Source: Ruminococcus_G sp964621905 (GTDB lineage: Bacteria; Bacillota; Clostridia; Lachnospirales; Lachnospiraceae). Taken from it: DNA of 64,000 nt. The stretch's first letter is position 1. Each line of letters starts with the position of its first letter. The notes beneath the pieces are model-generated. The model did not search any database. It saw only the letters and a program-made list of their open reading frames with translations, and had not been told where the DNA came from. Location: positions 12,765 through 76,764 of the forward strand of contig CAZUNG010000014.1 in assembly GCA_964621905.1 (NCBI GenBank). The letters are read 5' to 3'. Positions 18,605-27,539 of this stretch are shown piece by piece. The translations under genes and the position numbers were made by a program.

Positions 18605-20566
18605 TCAGTCCTCCCCGTCGTCATATTCATCATCGTCATCATCATCGTATCTCTGCTTTTGGCGGCGTTTTTCATCTTTGCGCTTCTTGATCCGAACCAG
18701 GACAATGATCAGCAGGACAATCACCAGCACTGCGGCCACCGCCGCGATGCAGATTGCCGTCACCTGATTTCTGATCCGTGCCGAAGCCTGTTCAATATCT
18801 TCATACTGCAGAATCTGCTGTCTGTCATAATCACTGAGTGCTGCAATCCTGCTCTCAATATCCTTCACCGCTTTTTTATCTTTCAGTGAAATCTGATCAA
18901 CCGGATACAAAGTTTCCGTCACAATATCATTGATATCGCTGATCTCCTGCAAAGTCGCAGTGATGGCTTTCTTTTTCCCTTCCAGCAGTTTTCCCGTATC
19001 CTCATACTGATCTGCATTTTCTGATTTATTCAGCTTATTCAGCAGCTTGATAACGTCCACGTAATATTCCGTTGACCCATTGTCAGGAATATCATCTGCC
19101 TTCCTGGCATCCTCATCCGTGAATTGAATATTTGCAGACATGGAAACCTCCTGCCCAAACAGGGAAGTCACGGCGCCGTTTCCGCCGGTATTCTGCTCCA
19201 TGGCGGCCGCCAGGAATTCAGAATCATTCTCTATTTCTGCACGCTCCATGAGATCAGCCAGCTTATCATAGTTGAATATGTAGCTGCGCTCTTCCACAGG
19301 CACCTTGCGATATGCAGCATACGCGGCTGTCAGTTCCTCAGGTGCCGCATCGTCGCGCAGGTTATCGATGGCCGCGCGCGCCTCTTCCACCTGTGTTTTT
19401 ACCTCTGCATCTATCTCCGGACGGAAATCATACAATGTGCGCATATCCGCGTAATAACGGCAGAGTGCAGTCAGCGCATAATATGCCTGCTGGGTCGCCA
19501 TACCGTTTGATTTGTCAGGGTCCGCGTCAGGATTTTCCTCGTCATATTCATGGGAATGAAGGAATCCGCCGTCATCGTTTCGATAATCCATCAGCGCATC
19601 CAGTACCGTGTTCTCACCTTTGATAAACCGGCTGTCACCGCACGGGTCAATGCCGAGCGAACACAGCGCCACGATCACCTGACAGCAGCTCTCGCTGTTG
19701 CTCATATTCCAGCTGGTAAAGCCACCGTCATCCCTCTGGTTTTCAGACAAACACGTCAGTGCGGTATCCACCGCCTGACGTACTGATTTTGTCTCCTGAT
19801 TTTTAAAACGCTCAATCTCATAAGTTTCTTCACTGTTATAATATGGCGCCAGCGCCTGAACTGCCATGGCTGTCATATCTACATCGGATGCGCTGTCTGC
19901 CGAAATGGCATCCAGTGCAAATCCTCCGTCGTCCAGCTGATATGAGAGAAGCCGCGTTAACATACTTGTTCTGTCGTCCGCCGCTCCCTCTGGAACCTGA
20001 TACCGCAGACCATCCAGCGTCAGTAGACCGTAGATCAGCGCATTGACACCCTGCTTTCCTAAAGGCTCTGTTCTCCCTCGGTCATACGTACCGTCGGCAA
20101 TCAGATCGATGGAATTTCCATCGGCATCTGTACCTGCAGATGTCGGATCTCCGCCGAGACTCAGCACGGTGAGCGCCCGGCGCTGCCATTCTGTTGTCTT
20201 CTTCAGTCTTTTTTCATCTTGATAGGCCCTGGATATCCCGTCTTCCAACACGGCCAGGCAGGCCGCATAGTCATCCGCATAACCGGATCTCCCGACTCCA
20301 AAAGCTGTCCAGTCACCGCTTACCGTCCCAACACTCTGTAAAAAAGTATTGTTGAACAGATGATCACTCTCGTCCGCCCCCACGCTGTTTTTCTCCCAGG
20401 AGATCATATCCTGCATAATCCCAAGAAGTTCCTGCGGCGTATAGTCCGTATGTCCTTCCGCATGGACGGCCCTTGCAGGAATCAAACCTGACACCAGAAC
20501 CAGAAGCAGCAGTATGGACACCGCTTTATTCCACATATTTTGTCTTATCATCTGTCTTATCACCAT
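18605..20566 (-). CDS. Membrane-anchored alpha/alpha-toroid (terpene-cyclase-fold) surface protein
   Basis: 653 residues: signal peptide (hydrophobic 15-30, likely cleavage after VHA36), toroid domain (about 40-390) with repeated DDGGF motifs near 215, 280 and 335 and the repeat partners MTAMAVQALAPYY, QVIVALCSLGIDP and QAYYALTALCRYY, then helical repeats, a C-terminal membrane helix (about 600-622) and a basic-then-polyacidic cytoplasmic tail RYDDDDDDEYDDGED. The fold is that of prenyltransferase/squalene-cyclase repeats and of the alpha domain of intrinsic factor and transcobalamin. No DxDD cyclase acid motif is seen in a catalytic context. Start codon overlaps the stop of the preceding DUF4430 gene; which of three nearby ATGs is used is uncertain. 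Confidence 0.85.
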   Translation of the reverse strand: MVIRQMIRQNMWNKAVSILLLLVLVSGLIPARAVHAEGHTDYTPQELLGIMQDMISWEKNSVGADESDHLFNNTFLQSVGTVSGDWTAFGVGRSGYADDYAACLAVLEDGISRAYQDEKRLKKTTEWQRRALTVLSLGGDPTSAGTDADGNSIDLIADGTYDRGRTEPLGKQGVNALIYGLLTLDGLRYQVPEGAADDRTSMLTRLLSYQLDDGGFALDAISADSASDVDMTAMAVQALAPYYNSEETYEIERFKNQETKSVRQAVDTALTCLSENQRDDGGFTSWNMSNSESCCQVIVALCSLGIDPCGDSRFIKGENTVLDALMDYRNDDGGFLHSHEYDEENPDADPDKSNGMATQQAYYALTALCRYYADMRTLYDFRPEIDAEVKTQVEEARAAIDNLRDDAAPEELTAAYAAYRKVPVEERSYIFNYDKLADLMERAEIENDSEFLAAAMEQNTGGNGAVTSLFGQEVSMSANIQFTDEDARKADDIPDNGSTEYYVDVIKLLNKLNKSENADQYEDTGKLLEGKKKAITATLQEISDINDIVTETLYPVDQISLKDKKAVKDIESRIAALSDYDRQQILQYEDIEQASARIRNQVTAICIAAVAAVLVIVLLIIVLVRIKKRKDEKRRQKQRYDDDDDDEYDDGED

Positions 20567-22701
20567 TCTTTTCCAAATCCTTCCACTGCCCCGGGCTTAT
20601 TGCTGACACCATTCCCCATCGCTCCAGAACCGCCGATATCCGCTCCATAGTACAACGTGAACCGTAACCGAATTGTATTGCCGGCGTGCAGACCGTATGC
20701 ACCCATGGAGTAATTCGGATAGACCCCGTCTACAGAATACATCCATCCGGAGCCTGACGAGAAATCAAACTCTCCCAAAGAATTCGTGTAATACCAATCC
20801 GGATTAAAAATCTCCGATCCTGCTTTCTCGTTAATCTCCAGCATCTTCTCCGCAAGATCCTCAGGAATTGACGGAGTCACAAAATTATTATCCGCCGTAA
20901 TTGCCGACAGGTAACAATTGCTTCCTGAGCCGTCCCAGGAACATGAATATCCCGTACCTTCAAAAGCACGTTCTATAATTGTCGGGATGGTATCTCCCTC
21001 CCAGTACTCAACATCTACATCCATGAGAGTACCCAGGCCAATCGTGCCTGCCTCCAACGATAACCTAACCGTACCGGACGGTATGTCCGCTTCCTGTGGC
21101 TGATAGCCAATCGTGTATACTTTTGAATTCTCATAACCCGACTCATCCCTCACATATACCAGGATCGTATTGCCGGGACCTTCTGCCAGCTCCGTACTGA
21201 AAGACCTGACGTCCCCGTCCGTCCACAATTCTGTGCACGGAACAGAATTGCAGCTGGCAGAGATATTCGTCGGAGGAATGCTATTCCCCTCCCAATCCGT
21301 TGCCTGCACCTGAAAAGTCAGCGTTGCGCCTGAAACGGTCGTGCCGTCTTTTTCTTCCAGTTCTGTGCATATGATCGTGGGAGCATTGTTTTCTATATCT
21401 TCATCACTGATATCCGGATTCTGGTGAGGGTCCGCTATAAAGGTCACTCTGTACTCCTGTGTCACTCCGCGTCCGAGAGCGTCATACGGTGTTATGTAGA
21501 TGATGTTTTCGCCTTCCTCCAGCACCGCAAGATACGTATCCTGCTTGTCTGCAACCGGCTCGACATTTTTCCAGTCCCCTTCCACCTCCACATTTACCTT
21601 CGTCAGCTGTGGTGATTCATGAAATCCCTGTGCCGTAAACTCCAGCCTTTTTCCATAGACGGTCATTCCGTCCTCCAGATTTGTAGTAACCGTGTACCCT
21701 TTAGCATCTGTCTGGGGATCCCTGTAGATCAGCGTGTAGGGATAGATATCTGCCGTTACGGACTGTCCCTCATCTTCTGCCGAGAGATAAATCTTGTTTT
21801 CTCCCAATGCCAGATCCGTGAGTGTTACCTTGTCGGCGGTAGACTTTTGGCTCATGACACCATCACGGCTCTCCACATCGATCTTCAGCTCGACCCGCTC
21901 GCCATTTTTCTCCGCATACGCAACAAAGGTATAGGAATCCGTCTCCGTTATCTCGCTTTCCTTCAGATGGCATTTAATAATAATATCTTCAATATTAACC
22001 GTAACCCTGTACGTTTTGTCCACATGGAACGTCTTTCCATCTGTCCCAAGATAGGTCACCCGAACCGTAATGGTATTCTCCCCCACCGCCAGATTCAGCT
22101 TACCGTTATATGTTGAAAAGACACCATCATTGACTTTGTCCTGAACTGCTTTGACCTCCAGGTCCGTCATCTGTATGACCGTATATTCGAGATTCCTGGT
22201 CGTCAGGGTATCATCATCCCGGATGCTGGTCTTAAAATACTCGTCTTTTTTCCCATCATCGTCCAGATCTTTATTATCGTTAGGGTTATTCGTCTTGTTA
22301 TCCCCTTCATTGCCAGCCTGATTCCCCTGGGCTCCATTTCCCTGACCGCTCCCTGTCTGTGCAGTGTTGTCATCCCCAGAACCGGTCGCATCACTCTGTG
22401 TGCTGTCCTGGTTGCTCTGCTCTGCCCTGTCATTCTCCTGCAAATCATTCTGAACCTCAGCTTCAAGACTCAAACCTTCCGGCGCTTCCGCAAGCACTTC
22501 TTTTGTACTGGTCAGCTGTACGAGAGAACTGTCCCCGGCAATTCCCTGGACAGGATTTTCCATAGCCGCCGCCTCCTGCGTGACCAGCGTTCCCATCACC
22601 GACACAAAAAGCAGAACCACAACAAGCAGCCCTATGGCTGCTGCTGTGATTTCTTTATGTTCACTCCTGAATGTATTGATTCTCAGCAATATTTGTTTCA
22701 T
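20560..22701 (-). CDS. Secreted or anchored DUF4430 protein with Ig-like linker domains
   Basis: 713 residues. An N-terminal hydrophobic segment (about 19-41) is a signal or anchor. A low-complexity Asn/Asp/Gly/Gln spacer (about 75-150) follows, then several beta-sandwich, Ig/cadherin-like modules (about 165-540), and a C-terminal DUF4430 domain (about 542-690) with GSGWMYSVDGVYPNYSMGAY and FTLYYGADIGG. The spacer would lift the DUF4430 domain through the cell wall. It sits between two toroid genes, so the operon alternates alpha-like and beta-like halves of a transcobalamin-type receptor. No LPxTG motif. Start ATG 22701 has a weak ribosome site. Confidence 0.83.
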   Translation of the reverse strand: MKQILLRINTFRSEHKEITAAAIGLLVVVLLFVSVMGTLVTQEAAAMENPVQGIAGDSSLVQLTSTKEVLAEAPEGLSLEAEVQNDLQENDRAEQSNQDSTQSDATGSGDDNTAQTGSGQGNGAQGNQAGNEGDNKTNNPNDNKDLDDDGKKDEYFKTSIRDDDTLTTRNLEYTVIQMTDLEVKAVQDKVNDGVFSTYNGKLNLAVGENTITVRVTYLGTDGKTFHVDKTYRVTVNIEDIIIKCHLKESEITETDSYTFVAYAEKNGERVELKIDVESRDGVMSQKSTADKVTLTDLALGENKIYLSAEDEGQSVTADIYPYTLIYRDPQTDAKGYTVTTNLEDGMTVYGKRLEFTAQGFHESPQLTKVNVEVEGDWKNVEPVADKQDTYLAVLEEGENIIYITPYDALGRGVTQEYRVTFIADPHQNPDISDEDIENNAPTIICTELEEKDGTTVSGATLTFQVQATDWEGNSIPPTNISASCNSVPCTELWTDGDVRSFSTELAEGPGNTILVYVRDESGYENSKVYTIGYQPQEADIPSGTVRLSLEAGTIGLGTLMDVDVEYWEGDTIPTIIERAFEGTGYSCSWDGSGSNCYLSAITADNNFVTPSIPEDLAEKMLEINEKAGSEIFNPDWYYTNSLGEFDFSSGSGWMYSVDGVYPNYSMGAYGLHAGNTIRLRFTLYYGADIGGSGAMGNGVSNKPGAVEGFGKEW

Positions 22702-22719
22702 GTATTCTCACTTCGCCCG

Positions 22720-25700
22720 CTATTTTGCAATATATATTTTCTTTACTGAACTGTATGCGCCAAACGTATTTTTACCATTGATCTTCGTCATTGCCCGCAC
22801 TTTGACATAATACGTTTTGCCCTTCTGAAGTCCGGTTACTTTTTTGCTTGTTGCTGTTGTGGACACCGTTTTCTTTTCAGCTGTAAACTTACTGTTCGTC
22901 GCACAGACGATCTGATACCCGTAAGCACCGTAAATCTTTCGTGAAAGGCCAACCGTCATTGTCTTGGATGCCGAATTGGTCAATGTTTTGATCCATGGAG
23001 TCGCCGGTATGGCAAGCGTTACCTTTTTGACCGTGCTGTATGAACCATATACTTTTGCACCCGTGGAGTCTTTTTTGTAAGCACGCACTTTCACATAATA
23101 AGTTTTTCCCGTCGTCAGAGGATTAATGGTTCTGCCTTTATAAGCCGTTGTATAGATACTCTGCGCATTTTTCATACTGCTGTTATCCGCATAAAGCACC
23201 TCATAGGCAGCTGCCCCCGAAACTTTACTCTTCAATACAACTTTCATACTGTTGGCGGCTGTATTTGTCAGACTGGAAATCACTGGTGTTCCCGGTGCCG
23301 TCACTTTAACCCATTTCGCATACAGCGTATAATTTTTCCTGGTTCCTTTTTTGATTGTTGTAACTTTATTTTTATATTTGCTGTCCGAATACCAGCCCCC
23401 GAACGTATATCCTTTTCTCGTCGGATTCTTCAGCGTAAACGTCCAGTCTCCGCTGTAACCAGGTGAGCTTTCACTGCTGTTGGTTCCGCCGTTCAGTACA
23501 TAAGTCAGCTTATATTGATAGGATGTTACTTTGCACAAGGCTTTGAACACTCCGACTTTTGCAGTAATCACCGCGCTTCCGCCTGCAACTGCGGTCACTT
23601 TTCCGTCCGCGTTGACCGTAACTGCTTTCGGATTACTGCTGCTCCACGTTACCGCCGGGTCATCTGTCGTCGTCTCAGGCAGATAACCTACGGACAGATA
23701 TTCAAAATCACCCTTCGCAAGCTTCAGCGTTTCCCTGCTGATGGTGATGCCTGTCATCGGTGTTTCCACATGAACAGCACAGATCGCTGACACATTTCCA
23801 ACCATCGCCACAATAGCCGCCTCACCGTTACCAACTGCCGTAACCACTCCGTCTTCCACCGTTGCCACATCCTCATTACTGGATTTCCATACCACAGTCT
23901 TATCACTCGTAGTGTCCTCTGGATTATAAGTGACTTTCAGTTCTGCTGTCTCCGTCGGATTCAGTGTCACTTCGGTTTTATCCAGTGTGATTTCCTTTAG
24001 TACCAGCGCATACAGCTTATCGTATGCCGCCCTCGCGTCCGTCAGCACCTTCAGTTGTTCTGCCGAAATATACTGCTTCTGGGCATCTGTCATCGTATGG
24101 TAAGCCGCTTCCGCCCTCAGAAGCCTGTCTTTGCTGGCGAGCGTCACCTCACCGATCGCATTGATCTTCTCAATCGTCTCCTGTGCCCTCTTGTAGTCAT
24201 ACTTCAGACCGGATAAGGTCTGCTCGGCTGCCCTCAGTACGGACAGATTCTCCACAAGCTGTTTCTGGGCACTTGTCAGATACAGGTAAGCCCTTCGAAC
24301 CGAAGCTATATATTCCTCACTGTCTGAGGTCACTTCCCCGATCTGCAGGATCATCTCATCAACTGCTGCTGCCGCTTCCACATCCGCGTGCAGCTGCTGC
24401 AGTTCAAGCTCCATTTGTACCAGCGAATAATAGGTGGTGATTACAGCCTTCTGCACATTGTTAAGCGCATCATATGCCTCGCGCACCTGTTGAAGCTTGG
24501 CCTCCTCTTCCAGTGTGATTTCACCGCTGAAATAAGAGATATCGAGTTCCACCTGACGTGCGGCTTCATACTCTTCATCCGTGATCACTTCGCTCGCCAG
24601 TCTTTCCAAGGCACTCAGTGCAGCGTCTACCATACTTCTGCTTTCTGCCGGTATCTCCGCACGTTCATCATCTGTCAATGCAACATACGCAGCCTTTGCA
24701 TCCGAAACAACCTGAAAACTGTCATCCTCCAGACTCAGCTCCTCCGGAATCAGGGCGATCAATTCGTTAACATTCTGGATCCGTGCCTCTCTCTCCCGGA
24801 GCTTCGTCAAGGTCTCTTCCGCCGCCTCCAGCTGGCTTTCATAGTATGCATCCAGCATACCTCTCTGCTGTTCTGTCAGCGCATTGTACGCATCTCTTGC
24901 ATCCGCGATTGTCTGTTCCGAATCGAGTGTAACCTCACCGATCGCTTTGACCAGCGCAGCCACTTCATCCGCAGCCGTTTTGTCAGCCAGCAGGAGCTCT
25001 ATCTGCTCTTCCGCTGCCAGCAGATCAGCATAATTTGTCACGAGTTCTTTTTCTTCATCGCTGAGGGCTTCATATGTTTCCCTGGCCTCTGTCACTGCAT
25101 CCTGCTGTTCCAGCGTAATATCCACAAGCTCCGCAATCATGGCAATAACAATATCTGCCGCCTCCGTGTTCTCCATCAGCTTTTCCAGTTCTGCTTCCAC
25201 CTGGACTAGAATCTTATAATAATACTGACATCCGGCATCCTCTTTCTCAGCCTCCGTCATACCGTCATACAGCGCCCGTGCTTTTTTGATTGTCGTGCTG
25301 TCAGCCACTTTGATACTTCCCGGTTTCAGTTTCACAATGTATGCTGCAAACTGGCGGATATTTTCGTAATATGTCTGCCATTTCGCGTACAGCACTTTAT
25401 CTCCATAGCTTCCTTTTGTGACAGCCGTTACCGGAGAACCTCCGAATTTGCTGTCCGCATACCAGCCGCCGAAAACATAACCCTCTCTGACAACCTCTTC
25501 TGCACCCGGAAGTACAATATCATCATCAAAAGGCGTATAGACGGACGGAACCGTTACACCGTCAGCCAGCGCTCCGCCGTTTAACTCCAGCTGCAATGAA
25601 AACTCTGTCTCGCCGTACTGCGCATACAGCGTAACATCCTGTTCCGGCATCGAAAGCACTTCATTTGGCTGATAGGCGGTTCCCGAGCCATCCGTCTCCG

Positions 25701-27150
25701 TGTTCCAGCTGACAAAAGACTCTCCCTGCTTATCTTTTCCAATCGGAAGTACCACTTCCGCATACGGAGAGTAATTCACAGTCTCCGAAGTGCCGTCTCC
25801 ATTTTGATACGTCACTTTATAAGATGCGGGCCTCATCTGTGTGTAGCTCCCATCTGTCATATCCGTCATATCATACAGACTGTTTTCTCCGTTTAAGTAC
25901 CTGTCATAAGCCGTCAGCGCATAGATTGCCTGTTCCGTTGCCATGTCATTGACAACATAACCGGAGCCTCCTCCGCCATCATTTCCGAAGGTCACATGCT
26001 TGAAACCGCCGACTGCCTCGGAGGAACCACTGTTCTTTTCCCAAAACGCAAGCAGCGCATCGACCATGTTGTTGGTACGGACATCGTCTAAAAGTCCTCC
26101 CGGAGTCAAAAATCTTGCAGTTCGCCCGATATGTTCAAGCGGCACGCTTGCGGATTTCGGGTCAATACCCAGAGCACACAGCGCAACAAGTACCTGTACT
26201 GTCGACTCCGCATTGATACTGCTGCCCCATCCGCCAAAACCGCCGCACCGGTCCTGCATCTGATACATGCTGTAGATACCACGTTCCACCACCTGTACAA
26301 ACTCGGACCATGGAGTTGCAGCCCCTGTGGTCTTATATTTATCCACATCCAGGTAATACGGCGCCAGCGCCTGCAGTGCCATGCCTGTGATATCCGCATC
26401 TGCACCGTTTTCCTTTGCAGCCTGCAGATTCAGCGCCCAGCCTCCTATCGTCTCTTCCGAATCTTTAATTTCTGAACGAACGATATAATCAATCATTTTT
26501 CCGCGCGTATTAATATCACCTTCGTTATATTTGGAAGGCTCCGTATAATATTCATAGCCGGCAGTGTCCATGGCAATCAGCTGCCAGATCGGACCGTTGA
26601 GCCCCTGGCGGTAGGAAAATGTATAAGACTGCGACAGCTTGTCAATGAAATCATAGCCCGCCACGTCTGCCGGGTCTTTTCCCATGGCGCTTAAAGTCAG
26701 CATCGCCCTGCACCACTCCGTACATTTATTGCGGTCCAGTTCCCCCTCAAGATCCAGAACTTTTTGCTCCACACGGCTGTAATAAGCGTCGAAATATCCA
26801 TCAGGTATGTAATTCATATAATCGAGTCCCATGTACATGCCGCGCAGCAGATCCATGATCATCCACTCGCCATTCACGGAACCAAATTCCGGCGCCTCTA
26901 CGGTCTCAAGCTTGTACCGTGCCGCTGCATTGATATAAAAGCGCAGACCAGGAGCTTCATCCTCCCAGAACCGCAGCTGTGCAAAATGATCCTTTGGCTC
27001 TGCATTCGGGTTCCAGGCAACAGCGCCTGCCTCCATCAGACAGGCAGACATCGTCATGACAAGCACCAGCACAATTGCCGTCAGCTTATTTACACCACGC
27101 CGTAACCGTCCGTTTCTGATTTGACTGTTTCGTTCTTTTTTTTCCATCAT
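22720..27150 (-). CDS. Giant secreted toroid protein with InlB, helical, Big_2 and Fn3-like repeats
   Basis: 1476 residues. Signal peptide (about 22-43), alpha/alpha-toroid domain (about 45-430; MTGMALQALAPYY-like ITGMALQALAPYY, GGFGGWG, QVLVALCALGIDP, QAIYALTAYDRYL), two InlB-type repeats (445-590; GGWYADSKFGG, LYAKW), seven helical repeats of about 62-73 residues (600-1050; ARxxYxxLTxxQK pattern), two bacterial Ig-like Big_2 domains (1050-1212), a third InlB repeat, and two fibronectin-III-like modules to the end. No sortase motif or C-terminal anchor. First gene of the riboswitch operon. The toroid equals the alpha domain of intrinsic factor in fold; the rest is a stalk or adhesin. Start ATG 27150 with GGGAGG; the next codon is also ATG. 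Confidence 0.85.
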   Translation of the reverse strand: MMEKKERNSQIRNGRLRRGVNKLTAIVLVLVMTMSACLMEAGAVAWNPNAEPKDHFAQLRFWEDEAPGLRFYINAAARYKLETVEAPEFGSVNGEWMIMDLLRGMYMGLDYMNYIPDGYFDAYYSRVEQKVLDLEGELDRNKCTEWCRAMLTLSAMGKDPADVAGYDFIDKLSQSYTFSYRQGLNGPIWQLIAMDTAGYEYYTEPSKYNEGDINTRGKMIDYIVRSEIKDSEETIGGWALNLQAAKENGADADITGMALQALAPYYLDVDKYKTTGAATPWSEFVQVVERGIYSMYQMQDRCGGFGGWGSSINAESTVQVLVALCALGIDPKSASVPLEHIGRTARFLTPGGLLDDVRTNNMVDALLAFWEKNSGSSEAVGGFKHVTFGNDGGGGSGYVVNDMATEQAIYALTAYDRYLNGENSLYDMTDMTDGSYTQMRPASYKVTYQNGDGTSETVNYSPYAEVVLPIGKDKQGESFVSWNTETDGSGTAYQPNEVLSMPEQDVTLYAQYGETEFSLQLELNGGALADGVTVPSVYTPFDDDIVLPGAEEVVREGYVFGGWYADSKFGGSPVTAVTKGSYGDKVLYAKWQTYYENIRQFAAYIVKLKPGSIKVADSTTIKKARALYDGMTEAEKEDAGCQYYYKILVQVEAELEKLMENTEAADIVIAMIAELVDITLEQQDAVTEARETYEALSDEEKELVTNYADLLAAEEQIELLLADKTAADEVAALVKAIGEVTLDSEQTIADARDAYNALTEQQRGMLDAYYESQLEAAEETLTKLREREARIQNVNELIALIPEELSLEDDSFQVVSDAKAAYVALTDDERAEIPAESRSMVDAALSALERLASEVITDEEYEAARQVELDISYFSGEITLEEEAKLQQVREAYDALNNVQKAVITTYYSLVQMELELQQLHADVEAAAAVDEMILQIGEVTSDSEEYIASVRRAYLYLTSAQKQLVENLSVLRAAEQTLSGLKYDYKRAQETIEKINAIGEVTLASKDRLLRAEAAYHTMTDAQKQYISAEQLKVLTDARAAYDKLYALVLKEITLDKTEVTLNPTETAELKVTYNPEDTTSDKTVVWKSSNEDVATVEDGVVTAVGNGEAAIVAMVGNVSAICAVHVETPMTGITISRETLKLAKGDFEYLSVGYLPETTTDDPAVTWSSSNPKAVTVNADGKVTAVAGGSAVITAKVGVFKALCKVTSYQYKLTYVLNGGTNSSESSPGYSGDWTFTLKNPTRKGYTFGGWYSDSKYKNKVTTIKKGTRKNYTLYAKWVKVTAPGTPVISSLTNTAANSMKVVLKSKVSGAAAYEVLYADNSSMKNAQSIYTTAYKGRTINPLTTGKTYYVKVRAYKKDSTGAKVYGSYSTVKKVTLAIPATPWIKTLTNSASKTMTVGLSRKIYGAYGYQIVCATNSKFTAEKKTVSTTATSKKVTGLQKGKTYYVKVRAMTKINGKNTFGAYSSVKKIYIAK

Positions 27151-27202
27151 CTGTTTCCTCCCTGCCTTTAATTGTCACCACTCACCGTATTTTGGGCAAC
27201 AA

Positions 27203-27232
27203 AAAAAGCATATTTTCTCCACCCGAAAATAT
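27203..27232 (-). terminator. Riboswitch-controlled terminator of the 11-gene operon
   Basis: Leftward, stem ATATTTTC (27225-27232)/GAAAATAT (27210-27217) with a 7-base loop, then GC and seven T. It lies between the cobalamin aptamer and the first start codon (27150), so it is the likely expression platform for transcription attenuation. Confidence 0.75.
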
Positions 27233-27238
27233 TACTTT

Positions 27239-27390
27239 GCCTGACGTATGGCAGTTCTCCTGACTTCGCTTCATTCTAGGGAATGCCTTCCCGGACGTCT
27301 CCTCGTCCAGTGGTATTTCATTCCTTCGTCCACGTTACAGTAGTGGTGACTGTTCCGGATTCACACCGGATTCTCTTTTAACGTATTTTT
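27239..27390 (-). ncRNA. Cobalamin riboswitch (operon copy)
   Basis: Leftward the RNA shows the conserved core AGAATCCGGTGTGAATCCGG, ACAGTC and CACTACTGTAA, the GGACGA-type arm and the closing B12 box AGTCAGGAGAACTGCC at 27250-27270. This is the standard cobalamin aptamer. An extended -10 promoter lies upstream and an intrinsic terminator lies downstream. Binding of a cobalamin should favour the terminator and switch off the toroid/DUF4430/ECF operon. Confidence 0.93.
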
Positions 27391-27443
27391 GCTTCTCCCT
27401 GCAAAAATTCGACCATACATGCTGACTTTATTAAATTGGTTTC

Positions 27444-27472
27444 AGTATATCACATCCTTTTTTTAAAGTAAA
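27444..27472 (-). promoter_or_regulatory. Promoter of the cobalamin-riboswitch operon
   Basis: Leftward TTTACT (27467-27472), 17-base spacer, TGATATACT with TATACT at 27444-27449, an extended -10 element. It stands about 50 bases before the conserved aptamer core. Confidence 0.6.
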
Positions 27473-27495
27473 CTGCAAATCCCGCACTGTTATGG

Positions 27496-27534
27496 CAAAA
27501 CAGCGGGGTATTCCAAAATGGAATCCCCCGCTGT
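27496..27534 (-). terminator. Terminator after the propeller/DUF4430 gene
   Basis: Leftward stem ACAGCGGGG (complement of 27526-27534) pairing with CCCCGCTGT (27500-27508), extended by GATTCC/GGAATA, then TTTT. Located 6 bases after the stop codon at 27540. It separates the two riboswitch units. Confidence 0.8.
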
Positions 27535-27539
27535 CATCA

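Noticed and set aside
18605..20566. Terpene cyclase or squalene cyclase enzyme
   Set aside because: The DDGGF repeats give the fold, but I see no DxDD catalytic motif in context, and the protein is secreted and anchored beside an ECF transporter under a cobalamin riboswitch.
22203..22466. Separate small genes within the Asn/Asp-rich spacer of the 713-residue protein
   Set aside because: Alternative frames there are open only because of the biased codons; no ribosome sites or homology.
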